A DNA stretch of 64,000 bases from UMGS1251 sp036666555 (GTDB lineage: Bacteria > Bacillota > Clostridia > Lachnospirales > Lachnospiraceae). Below the pieces are notes generated by a model. It did not search any database. It had not been told where the DNA came from and saw only the letters and a program-made list of their open reading frames with translations. Of the stretch, positions 26,299 through 35,011 are shown in pieces. Location of the stretch: assembly GCA_036666555.1 (NCBI GenBank), contig JAVWVS010000005.1:32403-96402 (forward strand), given 5' to 3'. Position 1 is the stretch's first letter; the number at the start of each line of letters is the position of its first letter. A program made the translations under genes and the position numbers.

Positions 26299-27147
26299 AT
26301 GAGTTATGCAGATCAGGTGTTTATTCATATGTGCCGGGATATTATTGATAACGGAACAAGTACAGAAGGAGAAAAAGTGCGTCCCAAGTGGGAAGACGGA
26401 AGCTTTGCCTATACGAGAAAACGATTTGGAGTTGTGAATCGCTATGATTTATCCAAGGAATTTCCGGCATTGACTCTGCGCCGCACAGGAGTGAAAAGCT
26501 GTGTGGATGAAATGCTTTGGATATGGCAGAAGAAATCAAATAATATCAAAGATCTCAATAGTCATATATGGGATAGTTGGGCAGATGAAAATGGTTCTAT
26601 TGGAAAAGCCTACGGTTACCAGATGGGTGTGAAACATCAATATCGTGAAGGAATGATGGATCAGATTGACCGGGTGATTTATGACCTAAAGCAAAATCCA
26701 TATAGTCGGCGTATTATGACCAATCTTTATGTCCATGAGGATTTGCATGAGATGAATTTGTATCCTTGTGCTTATAGTATGACGTTTAACGTAACCAAAG
26801 AAAAAGATGGCGACCGGCTGGTTCTAAATGCAATCTTAAATCAACGTTCTCAAGATGTGCTTGCAGCAAATAATTGGAATGTATGCCAGTATGCGGTTCT
26901 GGTACATATGTTGGCGCAGGTATGTCACATGAAACCGGGAGAACTGGTACATGTGATTGCAGATGCCCATATTTATGATCGACATATTTCACTAGTCGAA
27001 GAATTAATTGGAAGAGAACCTTATCCGGCACCTACATTTTGGCTTAATCCGGAGATTGAGGATTTTTATAAATTTACGCCAGAAGATGTAAGATTGGATC
27101 ATTATGAAACCGGTCCACAGATTAAAAATATTCCAGTGGCAGTGTAG
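26299..27147 (+). CDS. thyA: Thymidylate synthase
   Basis: 282 residues, ThyA type. The catalytic cysteine is Cys157 in NLYPCAYSMTFNV. The folate and dUMP sites are in RRIMTNLYVHEDLHEM, LNQRSQDVLAANNWNVCQY and ADAHIYDRH. The active-site loop has tyrosine and alanine around the cysteine rather than the textbook APCH, as seen in a clostridial sub-branch. It makes dTMP using methylene-tetrahydrofolate. The folate reductase gene follows 11 bases later, a classic pair. Confidence 0.95.
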   Translation: MSYADQVFIHMCRDIIDNGTSTEGEKVRPKWEDGSFAYTRKRFGVVNRYDLSKEFPALTLRRTGVKSCVDEMLWIWQKKSNNIKDLNSHIWDSWADENGSIGKAYGYQMGVKHQYREGMMDQIDRVIYDLKQNPYSRRIMTNLYVHEDLHEMNLYPCAYSMTFNVTKEKDGDRLVLNAILNQRSQDVLAANNWNVCQYAVLVHMLAQVCHMKPGELVHVIADAHIYDRHISLVEELIGREPYPAPTFWLNPEIEDFYKFTPEDVRLDHYETGPQIKNIPVAV

Positions 27148-27158
27148 AGGAGAAAAGT

Positions 27159-27650
27159 ATGAATATTATTGTAGCAGCAGATAAAAATTGGGGCATCGGA
27201 TATCGGAATCAATTGCTGGTCAGCATTCCGTCAGACATGAAATTCTTTCGGCAGACGACTACCGGAAAAATAGTAGTGATGGGAAGAAAAACATTAGAAA
27301 GTTTTCCAAATGGACAGCCCTTAAGAGATCGGGTCAATATTGTACTAACCCGAGATACAAATTATGACGGGAAAGGTGCCGTGGTGGTGCATACGATGGA
27401 AGAACTCCTGAAAGAGACGAAAAAGTATCCTACAGAGGATATTTATGTGATTGGCGGGGAAAGTATTTATCGAGAATTATTACCATATTGCAACTGCGCT
27501 TATATAACGAAAATAGACCATGAATATCAGGCAGATACCCATTTTCCCAATTTAGATGAGTTGGAAGAGTGGGTGCTGACCGAAGATACGGAAGAACAGA
27601 CTTACTTTAATTTGGAATATGTTTTTGCGAAATATGAAAAGAAAAAATAG
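27159..27650 (+). CDS. folA: Dihydrofolate reductase
   Basis: 163 residues. The N-terminal MNIIVAADKNWGIGYRNQLL, the SDMKFFRQTTTGKIVVMGRKT core and DIYVIGGESIYRELL are the standard DHFR motifs for NADPH and folate. It regenerates tetrahydrofolate consumed by ThyA directly upstream. The ribosome site is GAGGAG. Confidence 0.96.
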   Translation: MNIIVAADKNWGIGYRNQLLVSIPSDMKFFRQTTTGKIVVMGRKTLESFPNGQPLRDRVNIVLTRDTNYDGKGAVVVHTMEELLKETKKYPTEDIYVIGGESIYRELLPYCNCAYITKIDHEYQADTHFPNLDELEEWVLTEDTEEQTYFNLEYVFAKYEKKK

Positions 27651-27659
27651 AGGACGAGT

Positions 27660-29465
27660 ATGAATTTATTAACAGTAGAACATCTTACCAAATCATATAC
27701 GGAACGTCTGCTATTTGACGATGCGGATTTTAGTATTCATGAAGGAGATAAGATTGGTGTCATCGGTATCAATGGAACCGGAAAATCCACATTTCTAAAA
27801 ATTCTGTCCGGACTGGAATATCCGGATTTGGGAACCGTTACAAAGGGAAATCAAGTACATTTAAGATATCTGCCACAAAATCCGGTGTTTTTAGAAAATG
27901 CTACCGTGTTGGAGGCCGTATTGCAAGACAATGTGACAGAGCTAAATCGCTGGTCTGTGGAAAGCGAAGCCAAAAGCATATTAAACACCTTAGGAGTGCC
28001 GGACAGTGAACAAAAGGTGGAAGAATTATCCGGAGGACAGAAAAAGAGAGTTGCACTTGCCAACGCAATTTTAACCCCTTGTGAAATACTGGTATTGGAT
28101 GAGCCCACCAACCATTTGGATAATGAAATGGCAACTTGGCTTGAGGAGTACTTGAATAAATTACGGGGAGCAATCGTCATGGTTACCCATGATCGATATT
28201 TTTTGGACCGGGTGTCCAACCGTATTGTAGAAATAGACAAAGGGAAAATCTATAATTATCCCGGTAATTATTCGGAATTTGTTCGATTGAAGGCAGCAAG
28301 AGAAGATATCGAACTGGCTTCCGCGCGAAAACGAAAAAGTTTATTGCGAACCGAACTAGAATGGCTGGGACGAGGAGCAAGAGCACGTTCGACCAAGCAA
28401 AAAGCCCATATCCAAAGAATTGAAGTATTGCAGACACAAAAAGGACCGGAAGAAGAGCAAAGTGTGGAGATGAATTCCATTTCCACCAGACTGGGAAAGA
28501 AAACCATTGAAGTGAGTGGACTTTGTAAGGCTTATGGAGAGAAAAAATTATTTGAAGAGTTCAATTATATTTTCTTGAAGGGAGAACGAGTGGGAATCAT
28601 TGGTGCCAATGGCTGTGGGAAAAGTACACTTCTCAAGGTAATCAGTGGCGTGGAACTTCCGGATGCAGGCATAGTAGACATCGGTCAGACGGTGAAAATC
28701 GGATATTTTTCTCAGGAAAACGAATACATGGATGAAACACTGCGGGTCATTGATTATATCAAAGAAACCGCAGAGTACATTCAAACGGTAGATGGTACCG
28801 TTACCGCATCTCAGATGTTAGAGCGGTTTTTGTTCGATGGAACCATGCAGTGGAGTATCATTGAAAAGCTGTCCGGTGGAGAGAAGAGGCGTCTGTATTT
28901 ACTGAAAATACTGATGTCCGCTCCCAATGTGCTATTGCTGGATGAGCCCACCAATGACTTGGATATCCAAACGCTGACCATATTAGAAGATTATTTAGAC
29001 GGCTTCGATGGGATTGTGATTACGGTATCCCATGACCGGTATTTCCTAGACCGTGTGGTGCGAAGAATTTTCGCCTTTGAAGGCGAGGGAGTGGTGAGAC
29101 AATATGAGGGTGGATTCTCAGATTATGATGAGAAAGTCAAGGATACTTTCTCGGGAGATAAAACCGCAGCACTGGAAGGAAAGCCCCTAGATGCAGAAGA
29201 AAAAAATGCAGGACGTACACAAAATCGAAAACTAAAATTTTCCTTTAAAGAACAACGGGAATATGATGTGATTGATGAAGAAGTGGCAAAACTGGAGGCT
29301 CATCTGGAGGTGTTGGAAGGACAAATCACTGCGGCAGCCAGCGATTACGGGAAACTGAATCGGTTGCTGCAAGAAAAAGAAGAGTGGGAAATGCAGCTAG
29401 AAGAGAAAATGGAACGATGGGTGTATTTAAATGATTTGGCGGAGCAAATGGAAAAGGGCTGTTAG
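27660..29465 (+). CDS. ABC-F ATPase (Uup/YfmR-like)
   Basis: 601 residues with two ATPase domains and no membrane segment. Walker A GINGTGKST and GANGCGKST, signatures LSGGQKKR and LSGGEKRR, and Walker B ILVLDEPTNHLD and VLLLDEPTNDLD are intact. The linker (about 215-280) is basic. The C-terminus (about 525-601) is a coiled coil as in Uup. ABC-F proteins act on ribosomes, in translation rescue or antibiotic protection; the Uup-like tail favours a housekeeping role. It starts nine bases after folA. Confidence 0.92.
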   Translation: MNLLTVEHLTKSYTERLLFDDADFSIHEGDKIGVIGINGTGKSTFLKILSGLEYPDLGTVTKGNQVHLRYLPQNPVFLENATVLEAVLQDNVTELNRWSVESEAKSILNTLGVPDSEQKVEELSGGQKKRVALANAILTPCEILVLDEPTNHLDNEMATWLEEYLNKLRGAIVMVTHDRYFLDRVSNRIVEIDKGKIYNYPGNYSEFVRLKAAREDIELASARKRKSLLRTELEWLGRGARARSTKQKAHIQRIEVLQTQKGPEEEQSVEMNSISTRLGKKTIEVSGLCKAYGEKKLFEEFNYIFLKGERVGIIGANGCGKSTLLKVISGVELPDAGIVDIGQTVKIGYFSQENEYMDETLRVIDYIKETAEYIQTVDGTVTASQMLERFLFDGTMQWSIIEKLSGGEKRRLYLLKILMSAPNVLLLDEPTNDLDIQTLTILEDYLDGFDGIVITVSHDRYFLDRVVRRIFAFEGEGVVRQYEGGFSDYDEKVKDTFSGDKTAALEGKPLDAEEKNAGRTQNRKLKFSFKEQREYDVIDEEVAKLEAHLEVLEGQITAAASDYGKLNRLLQEKEEWEMQLEEKMERWVYLNDLAEQMEKGC

Positions 29466-29478
29466 ACCAAGGTTTTTG

Positions 29479-29507
29479 TTGACAAAAGGATTAGAAAATC
29501 ATATAAT
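29479..29507 (+). promoter_or_regulatory. Consensus promoter of the ilv operon
   Basis: Perfect -35 TTGACA (29479-29484), 17-bp spacer, perfect -10 TATAAT (29502-29507). Control must therefore act after initiation, at the T-box. Confidence 0.9.
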
Positions 29508-29539
29508 AGTTCTAATTTCAATCTGAAAAGAAGAGAAAT

Positions 29540-29830
29540 GCAGTGACAAGGAGGAGTACATAATCCCCGGAAGCAAAGAGAGAAGATGGATGGTGAGAAT
29601 CTTCGTGAAGGAATTATGGAAGTAGCCTTTGAGCAGTGGCTCCAACGGGCAGAGTCCCCAGTAGACGCCAACGTATTTCCCACGTTATGGGAACACAATA
29701 TCGGAGTCATCCTGTATTGGTAGAGTGCAAAGAAGTTGTTCTTTGAATTTAGGTGGTAACACGGATGTTATGTTCGCCCTAAACTAGTTTTCGTAAATGT
29801 AAGCATTTACGGGAACCGGTTTGGGGCGTT
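29540..29830 (+). ncRNA. T-box leader (valine specifier GUA)
   Basis: The leader has the Stem I loop-E signature, AGTA on the left (29554-29557 region) and GAA followed by the specifier GTA (29622-29624) on the right, closed by CATAATCCC/GGAATTATG. The T-box bulge TGGTAACACGG is at 29754-29764; its variable base T would pair with an A discriminator, as in tRNA-Val. The terminator stem is CGCCCTAAAC (29775 on) with GTTTGGGGCG, holding an inner CGTAAATG/CATTTACG hairpin. Uncharged tRNA-Val would favour the antiterminator. This fills the 388-base gap before ilvB. Confidence 0.88.
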
Positions 29831-29853
29831 TGTTGCATAAAGGAGGTAATAAA

Positions 29854-31575
29854 ATGAAGAAAATTTCAGGAAACAAAATGTTGGTAAAGGCTTTAAAAGA
29901 AGAGGGCGTGGATACGCTGTTTGGTTATCCGGGCGCATGTACCATTGATATTAGTGATGAACTTTATAAACAAGATACAATTAAAATCATTCTTCCACGG
30001 CATGAACAGGCACTGGTACATGAGGCAGATGCTTATGCCAGAGCAACTGGAAAAGTGGGCGTATGCCTGGTAACCAGTGGACCGGGGGCAACGAATCTGG
30101 TTACCGGACTTGCCACTGCGAATTATGACAGTGTACCCCTTGTCTGTTTCACCGGACAGGTAGCAAAACATTTGATTGGAAATGATGCTTTTCAAGAAGT
30201 GGATATTGTGGGGATTACCAGAAGTATTACGAAATACGGGGTCACCGTTCGCAATCGAGAAGATTTAGGAAGAATCATCAAAGAAGCATTTTATATTGCC
30301 AAGACCGGTAAACCGGGGCCGGTATTAATTGATTTGCCAAAAGATGTTATGGAAGAGTTAGGCACATCCGATTACCCACAGGAAGTAAGCATTCGAGGTT
30401 ATAAGCCAAGTACGGGAGTGCATATCGGTCAGCTGAAACGGGCCATTAAGATGATTTCTAAGGCGGAAAAACCGTTATTTTTAGCAGGGGGTGGCGTGAA
30501 TATTGCTCACGCGGGACACTTGTTTACCGAATTGGTAGAGCGCACGCAGGTACCGGTAGTAACCACGATTATGGGAAAGGGAGCTATTCCCAGTACCCAT
30601 CCGTTATATATTGGAAATCTGGGAATGCATGGAGCCTATGCGTGCAATCGAGCAGTGAGCCAGTGTGATTTATTATTTTCCATTGGAACCAGATTTAACG
30701 ATCGCATCACCGGAAAACTTCATGAATTTGCACCCAATGCACAAATTGTGCATATTGATATTGATACTGCTTCGATTTCCAGAAACATTAAGGTAGATGT
30801 TCCCATTGTTGCGGATGCGAAGGAAGCAATTGAAAAATTATTAGAATATGTGACGCCGTGTGAGACAACGAATTGGCTTGCGGAAATAGATACGTGGAAG
30901 GAAGCACACCCACTACATATGAAGAAACGAGCAGGAATGGGGCCACAGGAAATTATCGAAACCATCAACCGTTTATTTGACGAGGCAATTGTGGTTACGG
31001 ACGTGGGTCAGCACCAGATGTTTACGGCTCAGTATATTGAGCTCAACGAGAAGAAACAACTGCTTATGTCGGGAGGTCTTGGAACTATGGGATACGGATT
31101 CCCGGGGGCCATTGGAGCCAAAATCGGATGTCCAGAGGTTCCAGTCATTGCTATATCCGGTGATGGAGGAATGCAGATGAACCTTCAGGAATTTGCCACA
31201 GCAGTTTTGGAGGAACTTCCAATTATTGTATGTGTATTTAACAACACGTATCTGGGAATGGTACGGCAGTGGCAGAAATTATTTTATGGAAAACGTTATT
31301 CTATGACTTGTCTTCGGGCAGGAGCTGCTTGTAGAAACCAATGTGGAGAATGTGAATGTCCTCCTTATACGCCAGACTTTGTAAAATTGGCTCAGAGCTA
31401 TGGAGCGAAAGGTCTGCGAGTGACTCAAAGTGAGGAAATCGAAGGAGCATTTCGGGAAGCCATGGAGACGAAAAAAGTTCCAACGCTAATTGAATTTGTA
31501 ATTGATCCGGAAGAAATGGTATATCCCATGATTCAACCGGGTGGGACCTTAGAAGAGATGCTGATGGATTGCTAG
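29854..31575 (+). CDS. ilvB: Acetolactate synthase large subunit with cysteine-rich insert
   Basis: About 573 residues, ThDP-dependent. The catalytic Glu region GYPGACTIDISDELY, FAD-type region, GGLGTMGYGFPGAIG and the ThDP motif GDGGMQMNLQE (with NNTYLGMVRQWQ) are intact. Between KRYSMT and YTPDFVKL there is a short insert with five cysteines at 486, 493, 497, 500 and 502 (C-x6-C-x3-C-x2-C-x-C), absent from well-known enzymes. The ATG at 29854 follows AAAGGAGG; an upstream TTG in frame lies in the terminator. It makes acetolactate or acetohydroxybutyrate, first step of valine, leucine and isoleucine synthesis. Confidence 0.95.
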   Translation: MKKISGNKMLVKALKEEGVDTLFGYPGACTIDISDELYKQDTIKIILPRHEQALVHEADAYARATGKVGVCLVTSGPGATNLVTGLATANYDSVPLVCFTGQVAKHLIGNDAFQEVDIVGITRSITKYGVTVRNREDLGRIIKEAFYIAKTGKPGPVLIDLPKDVMEELGTSDYPQEVSIRGYKPSTGVHIGQLKRAIKMISKAEKPLFLAGGGVNIAHAGHLFTELVERTQVPVVTTIMGKGAIPSTHPLYIGNLGMHGAYACNRAVSQCDLLFSIGTRFNDRITGKLHEFAPNAQIVHIDIDTASISRNIKVDVPIVADAKEAIEKLLEYVTPCETTNWLAEIDTWKEAHPLHMKKRAGMGPQEIIETINRLFDEAIVVTDVGQHQMFTAQYIELNEKKQLLMSGGLGTMGYGFPGAIGAKIGCPEVPVIAISGDGGMQMNLQEFATAVLEELPIIVCVFNNTYLGMVRQWQKLFYGKRYSMTCLRAGAACRNQCGECECPPYTPDFVKLAQSYGAKGLRVTQSEEIEGAFREAMETKKVPTLIEFVIDPEEMVYPMIQPGGTLEEMLMDC

Positions 31576-31589
31576 GAAGGGGAAAAAGA

Positions 31590-32099
31590 ATGAATACAAT
31601 CATGAAAAAAAGATGGATTTCACTATATGTAGAGAATCAAATTGGTGTACTTTCTAAAATATCAGGGCTGTTTTCCGGAAAATCCTACAATATGGAAAGC
31701 TTAACTGTAGGAACCACAGAGGATGCTACGGTATCAAGGATGACCATTGAAACCGTAAGTGATGATGAGACCTTTGAGCAGATTAAGAAACAACTAAATC
31801 GAATGGTGGAAGTCATTAAAGTCATTGATTTCACAGATTTGTCTATTTGTATGAAAGAAATTCTCTATGTAAAAGTAAGAAAATGTACTTTGGATGATAA
31901 AAAAGAATTATTTATGGTGGCACAGACATTTAATGCAGATGTGATTGATTATGGAAAAGATACTTTGCTTTTGGAATTTGTTCAGACGGCAACGAAAAAT
32001 GATGCAGTGATTAAGCTGTTGAAAGAAGAATTCCAAACTATTGAAGTAGTCAGAGGCGGAAGTGTTGGGATAGAAGCCATTAGCATGGCGGAAAGATAA
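31590..32099 (+). CDS. ilvN: Acetolactate synthase small subunit
   Basis: About 169 residues. N-terminal ACT domain (about 5-80, WISLYVENQIGVLSKISGLFSGKSYNMESLTVG) and the C-terminal ALS_ss_C domain (about 90-160). It activates IlvB and gives valine feedback. The ATG at 31590 follows AAGGGG; it lies 15 bases after the ilvB stop. Confidence 0.95.
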   Translation: MNTIMKKRWISLYVENQIGVLSKISGLFSGKSYNMESLTVGTTEDATVSRMTIETVSDDETFEQIKKQLNRMVEVIKVIDFTDLSICMKEILYVKVRKCTLDDKKELFMVAQTFNADVIDYGKDTLLLEFVQTATKNDAVIKLLKEEFQTIEVVRGGSVGIEAISMAER

Positions 32100-32142
32100 A
32101 ACAGGAGAAACGGTAAAAAGCAGTGAAATGGAGGGAAACAAG

Positions 32143-33168
32143 ATGGAAAAGAAAGAACTGGATTGGGCGAATATAGGATTTTCTTATATACAAACGGAGA
32201 AACGATATGTTTCCAATTATAAAAATGGAGCGTGGGAGGAAGGTAGTTTAACCGAAGATGCCAATGTTGTGTTAAATGAATGTGCAGGAGTACTGCAATA
32301 TGCCCAGACGATTTTCGAAGGATTGAAGGCATATACCTCGGAAGATGGCCGCATTGTGACTTTTCGCCCGGATTTAAATGCGCAAAGAATGCAAGATTCT
32401 GCAAAAAGATTGGAAATGCCTGTATTTCCGGCAGAACGTTTTCTGGATGCCATCGAGCAGGTAGTAAAGGCAAATGTGGCATATGTGCCACCTTATGGTT
32501 CCGGAGCCACGTTGTATCTCAGACCATATATGTTTGGCAGTGATCCGGTTATCGGAGTAAAACCGGCAAGCGAATATCAGTTTCGTGTATTTGCAACACC
32601 GGTAGGTCCATATTTTACCGGCGGAGCCAAACCACTTACTATTTGTGTATCTGATTTTGACCGTGCAGCACCTCATGGAACGGGGCATATTAAGGCAGGA
32701 CTGAATTATGCGATGAGTCTTCATGCGATTATGACCGCTCACAGAGAAGGCTTTGATGAAAATATGTATTTGGATTCGGCCACCAGAACCAAGGTAGAAG
32801 AAACCGGAGGGGCTAATTTTCTCTTTGTTACCAAAGACCAGAAAGTGGTAACGCCTCATTCCGATACGATTCTTCCCTCGATTACAAGACGTTCGCTGCT
32901 TTATGTAGCAAAAGAATATCTGGGACTGGAAGTGGAAGAAAGGGAAGTATATTTAGATGAGATAAAAGACTTTGCAGAATGTGGTCTGTGCGGTACGGCA
33001 GCAGTTATCTCACCGGTAGGAAAAGTGATAGACCATGGCAAAGAAATCTGTTTCCCAAGTGGCATGGAGCATATGGGACCTACTGTACAAAAATTATATG
33101 ATACTTTGACCGGAATCCAGATGGGGCATATAGAAGCCCCCAAAGGATGGATTAAGGTTATTGAGTAA
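32143..33168 (+). CDS. ilvE: Branched-chain amino acid aminotransferase
   Basis: About 341 residues, PLP fold type IV. The opening LDWANIGFSYIQTEKRYVSNYKNG, RPDLNAQRM and the motif TKVEETGGANFLFV plus GTAAVISPVG are typical of the long BCAT class; the PLP lysine should be in GTGHIKAGLNYA. It transaminates valine, leucine and isoleucine. The ATG at 32143 follows GGAGGG. It is the last gene of the operon and its stop is only three bases from the stop of the convergent mgtE, with no terminator between them. Confidence 0.95.
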   Translation: MEKKELDWANIGFSYIQTEKRYVSNYKNGAWEEGSLTEDANVVLNECAGVLQYAQTIFEGLKAYTSEDGRIVTFRPDLNAQRMQDSAKRLEMPVFPAERFLDAIEQVVKANVAYVPPYGSGATLYLRPYMFGSDPVIGVKPASEYQFRVFATPVGPYFTGGAKPLTICVSDFDRAAPHGTGHIKAGLNYAMSLHAIMTAHREGFDENMYLDSATRTKVEETGGANFLFVTKDQKVVTPHSDTILPSITRRSLLYVAKEYLGLEVEEREVYLDEIKDFAECGLCGTAAVISPVGKVIDHGKEICFPSGMEHMGPTVQKLYDTLTGIQMGHIEAPKGWIKVIE

Positions 33169-33171
33169 GAG

Positions 33172-34506
33172 TTAATTTAGGTTAAATAAGTGTGTAGCAA
33201 TATTAAAATAAATCAAGATGGAACAGGTATCCACCAACGTAGTAATAAGCGGTGCTGCCATGATGGCTGGGTCCAGGTGTACTTTTTGGGCGAGCAAAGG
33301 CAGCACACAACCGATGAACTTAGAGATGACAATGGTTGCCACTAAGGATAGTCCAACTAAAATTGCCAATGTCATATTGTGGTACATAATTAAAATGCGG
33401 AGTCCATTTGCAAATGCAAGACCAATACTCACAAGGGCAGATATACGAAATTCTTTCCAGATGACTTTAAAGATGTCGGAAAATCCAATCTCGCCCAGTG
33501 CGATTCCACGGATAATCAATGTGGAACTTTGGGAACCACAGTTTCCACCGGTGTCCATCAACATGGGAATGAAAGAAACCAAAATGGGAATGACCTCAAA
33601 GGCTTTTTCGTACCGAGTGATAATGGAACCGGTAATTGTAGCGGATAGCATCAAAATCAACAACCATACGATTCGGTTTCGGGCATGTTGAAAAACAGAA
33701 GTTTCAAAATAAGGTTTTTCACTGGGGTTAATTGCAGCCATAATGGTGATATCTTCGGTGGCTTCGTCTACCATAACGTCCATAGCATCATCTACGGTTA
33801 CGATACCCACCATTAATTCGTCTACGTCCAGAACGGGCAGTGCTAATAAGTCGTATTTGGAAAAAAGCTGTGCGGCTTCTTCTTTATCGTCATGGGTATG
33901 GACGGAGATAATCTCGGTTTCCATAATGTCTTCAATTAAGGTGTCGTCATCCATAGTCAAAAGATCTTTGGCGGTGACGATGCCTACTAATTTGCGCGCG
34001 TCTAATACATAGCAGGTGTAGATGGTTTCTTTGTGGATTCCCACCTGTTTAATATGGCGCATCGCCTGCATAACGGTCATTTGTTGTCGCAGATTCACAT
34101 ACTCTGTGGTCATAATACTGCCGGCACTGTCTTCGGGATAGTGGAGCAGGATGTTGATTTGTTTTCGCTTTTCGTGATCGATGGTGTCTAAAATCCGGGT
34201 GACTACATTGGCTGGAAGTTCTTCTAATAAGTCCACAGTATCATCCATGAATAAATCATCTAACAGTTCTTTTAATTCTTTTTCGGTGAAAACGTCAATT
34301 AAGTATGCCTGCATGGTGCTGCTCATGTTGGCAAATACATCGGCGGCCTCATCTTTGGGAATCAGGCGGAATGCCTGGGCTAATTCTTTATCTTCAAGCT
34401 CTGACAGCAATGAGGCAATGTCCACGGCATTCATTACATTTAAAATACTTCTGACTGCTTTGAATTCTCTTTTTGCCAGGAGCTCCATGAAAATTTCTTT
34501 GTCCAT
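33172..34506 (-). CDS. mgtE: Magnesium transporter MgtE
   Basis: About 444 residues. An N-terminal superhelical MgtE_N domain (about 1-125), two CBS domains (about 130-250), a connecting helix and five transmembrane helices (about 280-444). The signature PMLMDTGGNCGSQSSTL and the late PLITTLVDTCSILIYF are diagnostic. The channel closes when Mg2+ binds the cytosolic domains. The ATG at 34506 follows AAAAGGAG; an upstream in-frame start lies in the leader. Expression is set by the M-box upstream. Confidence 0.96.
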   Translation of the reverse strand: MDKEIFMELLAKREFKAVRSILNVMNAVDIASLLSELEDKELAQAFRLIPKDEAADVFANMSSTMQAYLIDVFTEKELKELLDDLFMDDTVDLLEELPANVVTRILDTIDHEKRKQINILLHYPEDSAGSIMTTEYVNLRQQMTVMQAMRHIKQVGIHKETIYTCYVLDARKLVGIVTAKDLLTMDDDTLIEDIMETEIISVHTHDDKEEAAQLFSKYDLLALPVLDVDELMVGIVTVDDAMDVMVDEATEDITIMAAINPSEKPYFETSVFQHARNRIVWLLILMLSATITGSIITRYEKAFEVIPILVSFIPMLMDTGGNCGSQSSTLIIRGIALGEIGFSDIFKVIWKEFRISALVSIGLAFANGLRILIMYHNMTLAILVGLSLVATIVISKFIGCVLPLLAQKVHLDPAIMAAPLITTLVDTCSILIYFNIATHLFNLN

Positions 34507-34641
34507 AGTGTGTTCTCCTTTTATGAAATTGATTATCAAGTTGCTCTGGGGGGTCGTAACTGGCACCAGCTTCCATTATCCTCACCTGCCTTTCGTGTTA
34601 TTATTTTCAAAGGAAAAGTTTCGCGAGATTTCTATTGCATT

Positions 34642-34670
34642 AAAAAAATCCCCGCCAAAAAGACGAGGAT
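34642..34670 (-). terminator. Leader terminator of mgtE
   Basis: On the minus strand ATCCTCGTC pairs with GGCGGGGAT (two G-U pairs) around TTTTT, followed by seven Us. It lies between the M-box and the mgtE start, so it is the likely off-switch when Mg2+ is high. Confidence 0.8.
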
Positions 34671-34732
34671 ATTTATTTAAATTCATGCAAAATAAATACT
34701 CATGATTCATAAATATCAAATGAAAAGACATT

Positions 34733-34893
34733 CCCGTCGTTCAAGCTTTAGTATCATAGGGCATATATAATTGCATTAGGTTATGCCTTACCTCGACATA
34801 GCCTGCTAACCAACGATTTGTGTCTCCACAAATTTGCGGCAGCAATCTTAGGATAATCCTGATCCCTATGGTAACCTCACCTACCGAAACCTA
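34733..34893 (-). ncRNA. M-box (ykoK) magnesium riboswitch
   Basis: Read on the minus strand, GGTAGGTGAGG at the 5' side, a CTGCCGC-to-GGTTAGCAG arm in the middle, an AAGGCATAACC segment and the 3' TACTAAAGCTTGAACGACG match the layout of the ykoK/M-box leader (the B. subtilis 3' side reads GCTAAAGCTCTACGA). Its position upstream of mgtE and before a terminator agrees. It should fold around Mg2+ and switch mgtE off when magnesium is plentiful. With the terminator and two promoters it fills the 505-base gap from 34507 to 35011. Confidence 0.85.
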
Positions 34894-34906
34894 TTCAATT
34901 ATTTTC

Positions 34907-34935
34907 ATTGTAGTATGAATGAAGGAGACTGTCAA
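34907..34935 (-). promoter_or_regulatory. Promoter of the M-box/mgtE transcript
   Basis: On the minus strand, -35 TTGACA (complement of 34930-34935), 17-bp spacer, -10 TACAAT (complement of 34907-34912). Confidence 0.8.
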
Positions 34936-34946
34936 TGTTTTTTCTA

Positions 34947-34976
34947 TTGAAATTTTCATGGGAAATGGAGTATACT
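34947..34976 (+). promoter_or_regulatory. Promoter of the methyltransferase-hslO-nadE unit
   Basis: -35 TTGAAA (34947-34952), 18-bp spacer, -10 TATACT (34971-34976). It diverges from the mgtE promoter 12 bases away. Confidence 0.65.
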
Positions 34977-35011
34977 TAGAAGGTATCGGGTAGAAAGTTC
35001 GGAGGGAACAG

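Noticed and set aside
31982..32859. Long minus-strand reading frames (up to 169 residues) across ilvN and ilvE
   Set aside because: They lie antisense to well-supported genes, have no ribosome site and show no domain pattern. They are shadows of codon bias.
33218..34705. Plus-strand open frames opposite mgtE and its leader
   Set aside because: They are antisense to mgtE, low in complexity (Ser/Thr-rich), and one runs through the riboswitch terminator.
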